Source: an uncultured Oscillospiraceae bacterium (GTDB lineage: Bacteria; Bacillota; Clostridia; Oscillospirales; Oscillospiraceae). From it: a stretch of DNA of 15,039 nt. The stretch is taken from the NCBI GenBank assembly GCA_934565615.1, contig CAKTIH010000049.1, positions 1-15,039 on the forward strand, read 5' to 3'. The notes under the pieces are model-generated. The model made no database searches. It saw only the letters and a program-made list of their open reading frames with translations, and was not told the origin of the DNA. The position numbers and the translations under genes are program-made. Positions within the stretch are counted from its first letter, which is position 1. Each line of letters begins with the position of its first letter. This document shows, piece by piece, positions 6,853 to 14,406 of this stretch.

Positions 6853-9800
6853 TTATTTTACAACCACGTTCTTTTCACCGAGAAGCTCCTGAAGCTCCGC
6901 GACGAGCCCCTCATGTATCAGGCAGCGCGTGCCGATGCGCTTTTTCTCCCTGTCGCAGTAGATTATCATCTGCTGCGTACCGGGGAACATGGTAAGGATG
7001 AGCTTGATGCGGTCGAGGATCGGGTCCTCTTCGCTGTCGAGCTTGACCCAGAGCTTCTTTTCCGCGGGAGGCGGCGCACTGCTGCCGGGGGCGTTCATGT
7101 CCGAGAGCGGACGGATGGACTCGACGATTATCTGCGGCTCCTTCTCATCGCGTATCGAGACGCGCCCCTTGATGACGAGGGCGGCATTGTCCTTGATATA
7201 TGCCCCGCCGGAGTCGAGCGCGCGCTGGAAGGCCATCAGCTCCATAGAGCCGGTGTCGTCCTCAAGCTGGATATAGCTCATGAGAGTGTTGTTGCGCGTC
7301 GTCCTCGTCTTGGAGGAGGCGACGACGCCCGCGACCGTCACAAGCTGGTTATCGGCAAAGCGGTGCTCACCGTCGTCAGAGGCAAGGTCGCCCAGCAGCG
7401 TGCCGAGCGGGACCGCGCCGATCCTGCGCACGGCGTCACGGTAGCCGTCCATCGGGTGGCCGCTGAGATATAGCCCGGTCGTCTCCTTTTCGAGCGCCAT
7501 CTTTTCAAGCGAGGAATACTCCTCAATATCGGGTATCTTTATCACCGCCGGGGTTTTCTGCCCGTTATCGGTGAAGTCCCCGAACAGGTCGAGCTGACCG
7601 GAGATATTGTCCCGCTGAGCCTGGGCGATGCTGTCGATTATCGCACCGGAGACCTGAATGAGCGCGCGGCGCTTATAGCCCATCGAGTCGAACGCGCCGG
7701 CCTTTATGAGGTTATCGACGGCGCGGCGGTTAAGTTCGCTCCCATTCATGCGGCGGCAGAAATCCTCGAAGCTCTGGAACAGGCCGCCGCGCTCACGCTC
7801 GGCGACAAGGCCGTCCACCGCGCCCCAGCCCATGCCCTTGATGGCGACAAGACCGTAGCGTATATTCGAGCCGCTGACGCTGAAATGCGCGCCGGATTCG
7901 TTGACGTCGGGCGGCAGCAGCTTTATGCCCATGTCGCGGCACTCGGCGATGTATTCGGCGATCTTCGCGCTGTTTTCAAGCACGCTTGTCAGCAGCGCCG
8001 CCATGTATTCGGCGGGGTAATGCCGCTTCATATAGGCCGTGCGGTAAGCGACGATGGCGTAGCTCACGGCGTGGGCTTTGTTGAAGGCGTAGCTTGCAAA
8101 GTCCAGTATCTCGTCATAGATGCTGTTTGCGACCTGCTCGCTCACGCCGTTTGCGACAGCGCCGGGGATATTGCGGCTCGGATCGCCGTGGACGAACGCG
8201 ACGCGCTCGGCGTCGATGACCTTGTGCTTCTTCTTCGACATCGCGCGGCGGATCATATCCGCCTGTCCGAGCGAGAAGCCGCCGAGACGGCGGAATATTT
8301 CAATGACCTGCTCCTGATACACGATGCAGCCGTAGGTGACCTCGAGTATCGGGCGCAGCAGCTCATGCTTATAGGTGATCTTCTCCGGGTGCGCCGAGCA
8401 CTCGATGAAGCGCGGTATGCTGTCCATCGGGCCGGGGCGGTAGAGGGAGATTATAGCGGTGATATCTTCAATGCTCTTTGGCTTAAGGCCGGTACATACG
8501 CCGGTCATGCCTGTGCTTTCAAGCTGGAACACGCCGCAGGTGCGCCCGGCGGCGAGCATGTCATAGGTCGCCTTATCATCCTCAGGCGCGTCCTCAATGC
8601 GGAAGTCCGGCTCGCGGCGGCGCACTAACTGCACCGCGTCGTCAAGCACGGTGAGGTTGCGCAGGCCGAGAAAGTCCATCTTGAGAAGGCCGAGTTCCTC
8701 AAGCGTCGTCATCTGGTACTGGCACACGACGGATTCATCGTTCTTCGCAAGCGGGACATATTCGTACACCGGCTTTTCGGTTATCACGACGCCCGCCGCG
8801 TGGGTCGAGGCGTGGCGCGGCATACCCTCGAGCGCTCTGGCAACGTCGATGAGCCGCTTCAGGGTCTCGTCGCCCTCGTACATTTCCTTGAGCGGCTTTG
8901 ACAAGCGCAGGGCCTCATCAAGCGTCATGTTCAGCGCGCCCGGCCCGGAGGGCACCTGCTTTGCGACAGCGTCCGTCTCCGCATAGCTGACGGAGAGCGC
9001 GCGCCCGACATCGCGCACGGCGTTGCGCGCGGCCATCGTGCCGAAGGTGACGATCTGCGCGACATGGTCATTGCCGTAGAGACGGCGGACATAATCGATG
9101 ACCTCGCCGCGGCGGTTGACGCAGAAGTCCACATCGATATCCGGCATGGACACGCGCTCCGGGTTCAGGAAGCGCTCAAAGAAGAGACTGTATTTTATCG
9201 GGTCGACATCGGTGATATGCAGGCAGTAGGACACGACGCTGCCGGCGGCGCTGCCGCGCCCGGGGCCGACGGGGATGCCGCTGCGCTTGGCGTAGCCGAT
9301 GAAGTCCGAAACGATCAGAAAGTAATCCACAAAGCCCATGCTGTGGATTATATCAAGCTCATATTCAAGCTGGGAGTGTACCTCAGGCCGCTCGGCAAAG
9401 CGCTCGGCAAAGCCCTTTTCGCATAGCCTTTTAAGGTACTCGTAGCTGTCAGGTTCACCCTCGGGGAGCTTGAAACGCGGCAGGAAATAGTGCCCGAATT
9501 GGAAATCGTAATTGCAGCGCGCGGCGATATCGGCGGTGTTGTCCGCCGCCTCCGGCACCTCAGGGTACAGTGTGCGCATCTCCTCCTCGCTCTTGAGGTA
9601 GAGTTCCTGCGTCTCGAAGCGCATGCGCCCCGGATCGTCGACGGTCTTGCCCATCTGGATGCACATGAGGACGTCCTGATAATAGGCGTCCTTTTTCTCA
9701 ATATAATGCGCGTCGTTCGTCACGACAAGGGGAATGCCGGTATCGCGGTGCAGGCGGATAAGCTCGCGCCCCGCGGTCTGCTCGTCCTCAATGCCGTGAT

Positions 9801-10326
9801 CCTGAATTTCAAGATAGAAATTATCCTTGCCGAATAGCTCCTCCAGCTCCAGCGCCTTGGCCTTCGCGGCCTCATAGTCCCCGCGGATGAGCCGCTGGGG
9901 AATGTACCCCGCAAGGCAGCCGGAGAGGCATATAAGCCCCTCGGCGTGCTCATGCAGTATCGACCAGTCTATGCGCGGCTTAATATAGAAGCCCTCGGTA
10001 AAGCCCGCTGAGACGAGGTAGCAGAGGTTGCGGTAGCCCGTCTCATTCTTGCACAGGAGGATCAGGTGGGAATAGTTATTGTCAATGCCGTGCTCCTTAT
10101 CGCTCATGTTGCGCGGCGCGACATAGACCTCGCAGCCGATGATAGGCTTTACGCCTGCGGCCTTGCAGGCGCGGTAGAAATTGACCGCGCCGTACATTAC
10201 GCCGTGATCGGTGATCGCGACGGAATCCTGCCCCAGCTCCTTTATACGCTCTGCCAGCTTTTCGATGCGGCAGGCTCCGTCGAGCAGGGAATACTCGCTA
10301 TGCACATGAAGATGAACGAACGACAT
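6853..10326 (-). CDS. dnaE: DNA polymerase III subunit alpha (DnaE)
   Basis: Replicative polymerase of 1157 residues, the usual DnaE length. Domains in order: N-terminal PHP domain (HLHVHSEYSLLDG at 5-17, TDHG 39-42, GCEVY 64-68, SH 86-87, SGC 135-137, NDAHYI 204-209); the palm with GPGRGSAAGS (354-363), PDIDVDF (395-401) and the third acid in KMDFLG (549-554); the fingers with SLYRPGPMDSIPRF; a helix-hairpin-helix near 824-845; the clamp motif QLDLF (911-915, bases 7582-7596); and an OB fold near 995-1070. The PHP metal ligands look intact, unlike in E. coli, so the domain may have exonuclease activity (inference). The C-terminal tau-binding part is short. dnaE starts 4 bases after the whiA stop, with GAGGAA inside the whiA end as its ribosome-binding site. 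Clostridia usually also carry PolC, not seen here. Confidence 0.98.
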   Translation of the reverse strand: MSFVHLHVHSEYSLLDGACRIEKLAERIKELGQDSVAITDHGVMYGAVNFYRACKAAGVKPIIGCEVYVAPRNMSDKEHGIDNNYSHLILLCKNETGYRNLCYLVSAGFTEGFYIKPRIDWSILHEHAEGLICLSGCLAGYIPQRLIRGDYEAAKAKALELEELFGKDNFYLEIQDHGIEDEQTAGRELIRLHRDTGIPLVVTNDAHYIEKKDAYYQDVLMCIQMGKTVDDPGRMRFETQELYLKSEEEMRTLYPEVPEAADNTADIAARCNYDFQFGHYFLPRFKLPEGEPDSYEYLKRLCEKGFAERFAERPEVHSQLEYELDIIHSMGFVDYFLIVSDFIGYAKRSGIPVGPGRGSAAGSVVSYCLHITDVDPIKYSLFFERFLNPERVSMPDIDVDFCVNRRGEVIDYVRRLYGNDHVAQIVTFGTMAARNAVRDVGRALSVSYAETDAVAKQVPSGPGALNMTLDEALRLSKPLKEMYEGDETLKRLIDVARALEGMPRHASTHAAGVVITEKPVYEYVPLAKNDESVVCQYQMTTLEELGLLKMDFLGLRNLTVLDDAVQLVRRREPDFRIEDAPEDDKATYDMLAAGRTCGVFQLESTGMTGVCTGLKPKSIEDITAIISLYRPGPMDSIPRFIECSAHPEKITYKHELLRPILEVTYGCIVYQEQVIEIFRRLGGFSLGQADMIRRAMSKKKHKVIDAERVAFVHGDPSRNIPGAVANGVSEQVANSIYDEILDFASYAFNKAHAVSYAIVAYRTAYMKRHYPAEYMAALLTSVLENSAKIAEYIAECRDMGIKLLPPDVNESGAHFSVSGSNIRYGLVAIKGMGWGAVDGLVAERERGGLFQSFEDFCRRMNGSELNRRAVDNLIKAGAFDSMGYKRRALIQVSGAIIDSIAQAQRDNISGQLDLFGDFTDNGQKTPAVIKIPDIEEYSSLEKMALEKETTGLYLSGHPMDGYRDAVRRIGAVPLGTLLGDLASDDGEHRFADNQLVTVAGVVASSKTRTTRNNTLMSYIQLEDDTGSMELMAFQRALDSGGAYIKDNAALVIKGRVSIRDEKEPQIIVESIRPLSDMNAPGSSAPPPAEKKLWVKLDSEEDPILDRIKLILTMFPGTQQMIIYCDREKKRIGTRCLIHEGLVAELQELLGEKNVVVK

Positions 10327-10330
10327 ATTT

Positions 10331-11233
10331 TTATTCTTCCTCGGGCTTGAAGCCCATTATCTTTTTGAAACGGTGGTTGAGACAGCTCTTTGTCACCGGT
10401 GGGTAGCTAAGAGTAGCGAGGTCGGCAAGGCTCGCCTCGGGGTTTGCGATGCGCAGGAGCGCCGCGTCCTTCAGCGGCTCCGGCAGCGCGTCAAGCCCGT
10501 AGTCCTTCGCGATGCGGCGGATGGCGTTCATCTGCTCCTGCGCGGCGGCGACGGTCTTGTCGGCATTGTGGCTGTCGCAGTTTATCTGCCGGGTGACGGT
10601 ATTGCGCATTTCCTTTTCGACCTTTGCGGTCATGATGTCCATAGCCGTGCCGCTCGCGCCGATCGTCGTGAAGAAGTCGGCAATGGCGTCGGCCTGCTTG
10701 AAGTAGAGCAGGCTGTTCCCGGCGCGCTCCGTCTCCTTTGGGCTGAAGCCCATGTCCAGCAGAATCGAATACGCCTCGCGGCTGACGCTGCGGTGCGAGG
10801 TCGCAAGCTCAAGGTGGTAGCGCTTCTCCGGATCGGTGACGCTGCCGCCCGCTAAAAACGCGCCGCGGATAAACGACGCGCGGCAGCAGTCCTCTTCGAT
10901 GACGCCAAAGTTTATATGGTGCGACAGCGTCGCGCCGCGGTCGGCCCCGAAAGCGTCAAAGATCGCGGAGAGCTTGTCAGCATCGCTTATCGAGAGCGTG
11001 CGCTTGCCCTCGGCTCCCTCGGGCGGGAGCCGGTCAAAGCTCACGCCGAAGGCCCTGCGGAAGAGCTTCGGCAGACGGGAAGCAAACTCCGGGCTTGCGG
11101 TGATAATGCGTATCTCGTTTGCGGAAAAGGTGTTGCAGTAGAGCAGCACGCCGTAGCTCTCGGCGACGGCGCAGCATTTCCGGTCGGGCCGCGCCTGACA
11201 CAGCTCGGCCTTCGCGCGGGATGAAAACGACAT
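10331..11233 (-). CDS. whiA: WhiA family DNA-binding regulator
   Basis: A 300-residue WhiA/YvcL protein. The N-terminal part is the degenerate LAGLIDADG homing-endonuclease-like fold, with SYGVLLYCNTFS near 26-37 and the hallmark RGAFLAGGSVTDP at 123-135. The C-terminal part is a helix-turn-helix (about 268-293, SYPPVTKSCLNHRFKKI). In actinomycetes WhiA controls sporulation septation; in Bacillus it affects division and chromosome segregation. Its role here is inferred only from homology. The start is firm: AGGAGA at 11241-11246 sits 7 bases upstream and overlaps the rapZ stop. The neighbours rapZ, murB and hprK are the standard Firmicutes context, but yvcK, normally between rapZ and whiA, is absent. 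Confidence 0.95.
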   Translation of the reverse strand: MSFSSRAKAELCQARPDRKCCAVAESYGVLLYCNTFSANEIRIITASPEFASRLPKLFRRAFGVSFDRLPPEGAEGKRTLSISDADKLSAIFDAFGADRGATLSHHINFGVIEEDCCRASFIRGAFLAGGSVTDPEKRYHLELATSHRSVSREAYSILLDMGFSPKETERAGNSLLYFKQADAIADFFTTIGASGTAMDIMTAKVEKEMRNTVTRQINCDSHNADKTVAAAQEQMNAIRRIAKDYGLDALPEPLKDAALLRIANPEASLADLATLSYPPVTKSCLNHRFKKIMGFKPEEE

Positions 11234-11244
11234 GGCGGACTCTC

Positions 11245-12102
11245 CTACTTGTCCAGATCGCGGTTGACGTTGACGGCGCGTACCCCGTCGGCGACGAGGT
11301 AGTCCGTGAGCGCCGAGGCGATGGCGACGCTTCTGTGGTGCCCGCCGGTGCAGCCGATGGCGACGGTCAGGGAGAGCTTGCCCTCCTCAATGTACATCGG
11401 CAGCAGGAAGTCGAGCATGTCCTGTATCTTCTCCATAAAGGTGCGCGTCTGCTGATAGCTGAACACGAACTCCGCCACGGGCCGGTCAAGGCCGCAGAGC
11501 GGGCGCAGGTCCTCAACATAGAAGGGGTTCGGCAGGAAGCGCACATCGAACACGAGGTCCGCCTCCATCGGCAGGCCGTGCTTATAGCCGAAGGACATGA
11601 CGGTCACGTCTATCTCGCGCTTTTCCCCGTTCGGGGCGAAGAGCGAAAAGAGCTTGTTCTGGAGCATGCCGAGGGTGAGATTCGAGCTGTTGACGATGAA
11701 GTCCGCCCGTTCGCGTATCGGCGCGAGCAGATCCATCTCCTTGTGTACGGCCTCCTCGACAGATGTGCTGCGTGTGGCGAGCGGATGCGGGCGGCGCGAT
11801 TCCTTATAGCGCCGCACGATGGTACGCACATCCGCGTCCATGTACAGGATGCGCACGCTGCAATTCATCTCCTTGAGCTGGTCAATGGTCTTGAGCAGCT
11901 CACCGAAGCCGTTCTTCTCGCGCACGTCCGTCACGAGGGCAACGTTTTCATAGCGCCCGCCGGTGGCGATGCAGAGCTCGGCAAAGCGCGGCATGAGCGC
12001 CACCGGCATGTTGTCCACACAGTAATAGTCCAGATCCTCCATCACATCCGCGGCGCGGCTCTTGCCCGCCCCGGACAGGCCGGTGATAATCAAAAAATCC
12101 AT
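11245..12102 (-). CDS. rapZ: RapZ/YvcJ family nucleotide-binding RNA adaptor
   Basis: P-loop protein of 285 residues. Walker A is GLSGAGKS (8-15), followed by VDNMPVALMP (29-38), a YKESRRPHPL stretch (99-108), and the C-terminal GCTGGHHRSVAIA (250-262) typical of the RapZ C-terminal domain. In E. coli RapZ targets the GlmZ small RNA to RNase E and so controls amino-sugar synthesis. In Bacillus YvcJ binds and hydrolyses GTP, with a looser link to competence and carbon metabolism. Placement between murB and whiA fits a link between wall precursor supply and carbon signalling. The ATG at 12102 has GGGAGA just upstream. The protein is full length with no odd features; its local RNA partner is unknown. 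Confidence 0.96.
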   Translation of the reverse strand: MDFLIITGLSGAGKSRAADVMEDLDYYCVDNMPVALMPRFAELCIATGGRYENVALVTDVREKNGFGELLKTIDQLKEMNCSVRILYMDADVRTIVRRYKESRRPHPLATRSTSVEEAVHKEMDLLAPIRERADFIVNSSNLTLGMLQNKLFSLFAPNGEKREIDVTVMSFGYKHGLPMEADLVFDVRFLPNPFYVEDLRPLCGLDRPVAEFVFSYQQTRTFMEKIQDMLDFLLPMYIEEGKLSLTVAIGCTGGHHRSVAIASALTDYLVADGVRAVNVNRDLDK

Positions 12103-12115
12103 TTATCTCTCCCGT

Positions 12116-13144
12116 TCAGTTCTCCGGTGTCTCCTGCGCCGCGGCGGCGTTCAGTTCCGCCTCAAGCCCGCCGGTCACGCGGTTGAGCGGGACCTCGGGG
12201 CCGTTGTCCGACAGAGCATAGTCCGGCGGCAGGATTATCATTTCCGGTACGAGCACCGTACCGGACTTTTCATATACGGTCTTTCTGATGTGCACCATCA
12301 GGTCATAGACATCGTGCGAGGTCGCCTTTCCGGTGTTCACGACAAAGCCCGCGTGCTTTTCCGACACCTGCGCCCCGCCGACGGTATAGCCCTTGAGCCC
12401 CGCCTCGTCGATGAGTGCGGCGGCGTAGCCGTTCTCGGGACGCCTGAAAGCGCTGCCTGCGGAGGGCAGGTCGAGCGGCTGCTTATCGCGGCGGCGCTGG
12501 TTGAGCTCGCGCATCTTCGCGGCGATGGCTTCGCCGTCGCCCTTCTTTAGGCGGAACACGGCGGAGAGGATGACGCAGCCGGGAGTTTTCTGGAAAAAGC
12601 TCGTGCGATAGCCGAAGGCGCAGTTGTCATGCGGCATCTCGTACAGGCTCTGGTCGGGCAGATAGTAGAACACGACGCTCTCGACCGCGTCCTTCAGCTC
12701 GCCGTCATAAGCGCCCGCGTTCATGATCACGCCGCCGCCGACGCTGCCGGGGATGCCGGAGGCAAACTCCAGCCCCTCAAGGCCGTTCTGCTGCGCAAAG
12801 CCCGCAAGCTTCGCAAGCGACACGCCGGCTTCGGCGTAGATCGCGTCCTCGCCGATCATGAACAGCTTGCCGAGCTTCGCGGTGCTGATGATGAATAGGT
12901 CACTCAAGCCCTCATCGGGGAAGAGAATATTCGTCCCGTTGCCGATTATGTACGGGGCGAGCTTGTGCTTTTTGAGCAGGTAGCATATCTTTGAAAGACT
13001 CGTCACATCCGACGGGATCGCGAGAGCTCTCGCGGGGCCGCCTATGCGGAACGAGCAGTGCTCGCTCATCGGCTCGTTTTCCCGAAGCTCAAGGCCGGGC
13101 ATGGCTTCCTTTATTTCGGCAATGGCGTTTTCAAGCTGTTCCAT
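12116..13144 (-). CDS. murB: UDP-N-acetylenolpyruvoylglucosamine reductase (MurB)
   Basis: FAD enzyme that reduces UDP-GlcNAc-enolpyruvate to UDP-MurNAc, the second committed step of peptidoglycan synthesis, in the cytoplasm. It has 342 residues, against about 300 for Gram-positive type II MurB. FAD-binding elements are SFRIGGPARA (31-40), IIGNGTNILFPDEG (66-79) and GIPGSVGGGVIMNAGAY (130-146). Catalytic positions are R180 (GYR), S231 (AGSAFRRP) and E301 (VPEMII). Past the normal end, about 35 extra residues follow and finish acidic and Ala-rich (NAAAAQETPEN). GGAG about 8 bases before the ATG is the ribosome-binding site. It lies 14 bases downstream of hprK, in the same operon. Confidence 0.97.
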   Translation of the reverse strand: MEQLENAIAEIKEAMPGLELRENEPMSEHCSFRIGGPARALAIPSDVTSLSKICYLLKKHKLAPYIIGNGTNILFPDEGLSDLFIISTAKLGKLFMIGEDAIYAEAGVSLAKLAGFAQQNGLEGLEFASGIPGSVGGGVIMNAGAYDGELKDAVESVVFYYLPDQSLYEMPHDNCAFGYRTSFFQKTPGCVILSAVFRLKKGDGEAIAAKMRELNQRRRDKQPLDLPSAGSAFRRPENGYAAALIDEAGLKGYTVGGAQVSEKHAGFVVNTGKATSHDVYDLMVHIRKTVYEKSGTVLVPEMIILPPDYALSDNGPEVPLNRVTGGLEAELNAAAAQETPEN

Positions 13145-13158
13145 TTACGCGTCTCCAA

Positions 13159-14103
13159 TCATAAAAGTCCGAGGTCTATCGCTCTGTCGTGCTCGGCGGT
13201 CAGAGCCTCCGCGGCGTTGTAGCCCATCTTCTTCTGACGGTTGTTCATTGCGGCAAGCTCCATGATAACGGCAAGGTTTCTGCCGGGGCGGACGGGGATC
13301 GTCACCTGCGGCAGGCTCACGCCGAGAAAGCTCGCCGTCTCATTCGTGAGGCCGAGGCGGTCGTAGGCCTTGCCATCCTCCCAAGGTTCCATGCTGACCA
13401 CGAGGTCAATGTTCGTCTCCGGTTTTACAGCGCCCATGCCGTAGAGGTGCCGGACGTTTATAACACCTATGCCGCGCAGCTCCATATAGTAGCGTATGAG
13501 CTCCGGGGCGCAGCCGACGAGAGTGTCGCGGCTGATGCGCTTTACCTCAACGGCGTCGTCCGCAATAAGCCGGTGGCCGCGCTTTATAAGCTCCAGCGCC
13601 GTCTCGCTCTTGCCGATGCCGCTGTCGCCGATGAGCAGCAGCCCCTCGCCGTAGACCTCGACGAGCACGCCGTGCGTCGTCAGGCGCGGGGCAAGGTGCT
13701 TGCGCAGGGAGGTGATGACGTCGGCCTGAAGCTCCGAGGTGTCCTCATGCGTGATGAAAACGTTGCGGTCGTACTTCTCGGCCATCTCTATGCACTCAGG
13801 AAAGGCCGGCACACTGTGGCAGATGACAAGGCCCGAGATATCGTACTGCATGAAACGCTCAAACGCGGCGCGGCGCTCCTCGGAGGTGAGCGTGTCAAGA
13901 TACGTGCTCTCGACGCGCCCCATGATCTGCAGACGCTTCGGGTCGAAGTAATTATAAAAGCCGGTGAGCTGCATGGCCGGGCGGTTTATATCGGCGGTCG
14001 TCAGCAGCGCGGACTCATAGTCCTTTGAAAGGTGCAGCGGGTGAAGGTCGTGAGCCTCCACGATCGTTTTCAGCTTTACGGAATAGCTACCGTTGCGTTT
14101 CAT
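13159..14103 (-). CDS. hprK: HPr kinase/phosphorylase
   Basis: Bifunctional enzyme that phosphorylates or dephosphorylates HPr on Ser46, the sensor step of carbon catabolite repression in low-GC Gram-positives. It has 314 residues, normal for the family. The N-terminal domain (1-~130) is followed by the P-loop kinase domain: H144 (THGVLVEVYG), Walker A GDSGIGKS (159-166), IADDAVEV with acidic D182/D183, and the family signature MELRGIGVINV (207-217). The open frame continues 11 codons further to a GTG, but the ATG at 14103 has a perfect AGGAGG (14112-14117) 8 bases upstream and is the clear start. It is the first gene of the minus-strand operon, with a TATAAT box about 35 bases before the ATG. 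Confidence 0.97.
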   Translation of the reverse strand: MKRNGSYSVKLKTIVEAHDLHPLHLSKDYESALLTTADINRPAMQLTGFYNYFDPKRLQIMGRVESTYLDTLTSEERRAAFERFMQYDISGLVICHSVPAFPECIEMAEKYDRNVFITHEDTSELQADVITSLRKHLAPRLTTHGVLVEVYGEGLLLIGDSGIGKSETALELIKRGHRLIADDAVEVKRISRDTLVGCAPELIRYYMELRGIGVINVRHLYGMGAVKPETNIDLVVSMEPWEDGKAYDRLGLTNETASFLGVSLPQVTIPVRPGRNLAVIMELAAMNNRQKKMGYNAAEALTAEHDRAIDLGLL

Positions 14104-14111
14104 GTGCACAG

Positions 14112-14142
14112 CCTCCTGAGAGATACTTTTACTCACATTATA
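14112..14142 (-). promoter_or_regulatory. -10 box and ribosome-binding site of the hprK operon
   Basis: On the minus strand TATAAT (14137-14142) is a perfect -10 box; transcription would start near 14130, leaving a leader of under 30 bases that carries AGGAGG (14112-14117). The best -35 at 17-base spacing is poor, and a TTGCCA further upstream is 22 bases away, too far. The -10 is therefore convincing and the -35 is not. Another promoter inside the seven-gene operon cannot be excluded. Confidence 0.5.
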
Positions 14143-14203
14143 TTTTAATCGTTTCCGGCGTATTTGGCAACAGCTTTTGTGCTATGGAGGATATAAACAT
14201 TTT

Positions 14204-14240
14204 GCCGCAGCCGGTCCTTGACATATATCCCGGCTGCGGC
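14204..14240. repeat. 11-bp perfect inverted repeat around the -35 of the small-RNA promoter
   Basis: GCCGCAGCCGG (14204-14214) and CCGGCTGCGGC (14230-14240) are perfect reverse complements separated by 15 bases. The spacer holds the TTGACA box, and the right arm fills most of the promoter spacer and abuts the -10. Neither strand has a U-tract after the repeat, so it is not a normal terminator. It could be an operator for a dimeric repressor, or a DNA hairpin that affects promoter melting. The protein that might bind is unknown. Confidence 0.7.
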
Positions 14241-14246
14241 TATAAT
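14218..14246 (+). promoter_or_regulatory. Perfect sigma-A-type promoter for a small RNA
   Basis: TTGACA (14218-14223), a 17-base spacer, and TATAAT (14241-14246): both hexamers match the consensus exactly at ideal spacing. The predicted start is near 14253. The next good gene downstream on this strand is rpmB, almost 400 bases away and with its own promoter. A strong terminator lies less than 100 bases downstream, so the likely product is a short RNA. Confidence 0.8.
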
Positions 14247-14252
14247 AATATA

Positions 14253-14347
14253 CAGAAAGAGCGCTGCGACAAGCGGTTAGCTCTTTAAAGTAGGTTTACT
14301 TATGGATAAGAAACCGTCACTTACCGGAGTGGCGGTTTCTGCTTTTT
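14253..14347 (+). ncRNA. Predicted ~95-nt structured small RNA, candidate antisense antitoxin
   Basis: Defined by a perfect promoter upstream and an intrinsic terminator at 14309-14347. The 5' end folds into AAAGAGC (14256-14262) / GCTCTTT (14280-14286) with a small inner GCT/AGC pairing, so the RNA would be a 5' hairpin, a short single-stranded stretch and the terminator stem. It matches none of the small RNAs I know: it is too short for 6S or RNase P, and the SRP RNA tetraloop motif is absent. It runs head-on into the 27-codon minus-strand ORF and overlaps its last ~10 codons and 3' end, so it could base-pair with that mRNA. An alternative reading is a terminated leader far upstream of rpmB. 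The RNA is inferred from its signals and not observed. Confidence 0.6.
14309..14347 (+). terminator. Strong intrinsic terminator of the small RNA
   Basis: A 13-bp stem (14309-14321 with 14328-14340, one G-U pair) closed by a 6-base loop TACCGG and followed by GCTTTTT. On the minus strand the same hairpin lacks a U-tract, so it is a weaker terminator there. A transcript arriving from the right would more likely stop at the AAAGAGC/GCTCTTT hairpin (14256-14286), which is followed on that strand by a moderately U-rich run. Confidence 0.88.
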
Positions 14348-14400
14348 ATGATAAACTGAAACATCAGCTTTCGCAATGTCAGAGTTATCGTAAGCCGCAT
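14317..14400 (-). CDS. 27-residue peptide, candidate type I toxin
   Basis: A short ORF of 27 codons, ATG at 14400 and TGA at 14317-14319. It begins MRLTITLTLRKL, continues MFQFIIKS and ends RNRHSGK: alternating hydrophobic and Thr residues, a hydrophobic core and a basic tail. The main evidence for translation is AAAGGAGGTGA (14406-14416), an 11-base perfect match to the 16S anti-Shine-Dalgarno, with 8 bases between GGAGG and the ATG. The last seven codons and stop form the stem of the plus-strand terminator. Convergence with a strongly promoted small RNA and the hidden ribosome-binding site resemble type I toxin genes such as those of the Fst or TxpA type. I do not recognise the sequence family, and toxicity is inference. 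Its promoter is not clear; TGTGATATT near 14488-14480 is a weak extended -10 candidate. Confidence 0.55.
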   Translation of the reverse strand: MRLTITLTLRKLMFQFIIKSRNRHSGK

Positions 14401-14406
14401 ACGCTT

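Noticed and set aside
6829..6853. Upstream ATG overlapping the dnaE stop as the start of the acyltransferase gene
   Set aside because: Translational coupling is possible, but AGGAG at ideal distance and the family's N-terminus both fit the ATG at 6829.
14204..14240. Inverted repeat read as an intrinsic terminator
   Set aside because: A 15-base loop and no U-tract on either strand; its position on the -35 box fits an operator or structural role better.
14184..14288. Plus-strand 34-codon ORF starting MEDINILPQPV
   Set aside because: No Shine-Dalgarno site at usable distance, and it covers a perfect promoter, so its coding potential is probably accidental.
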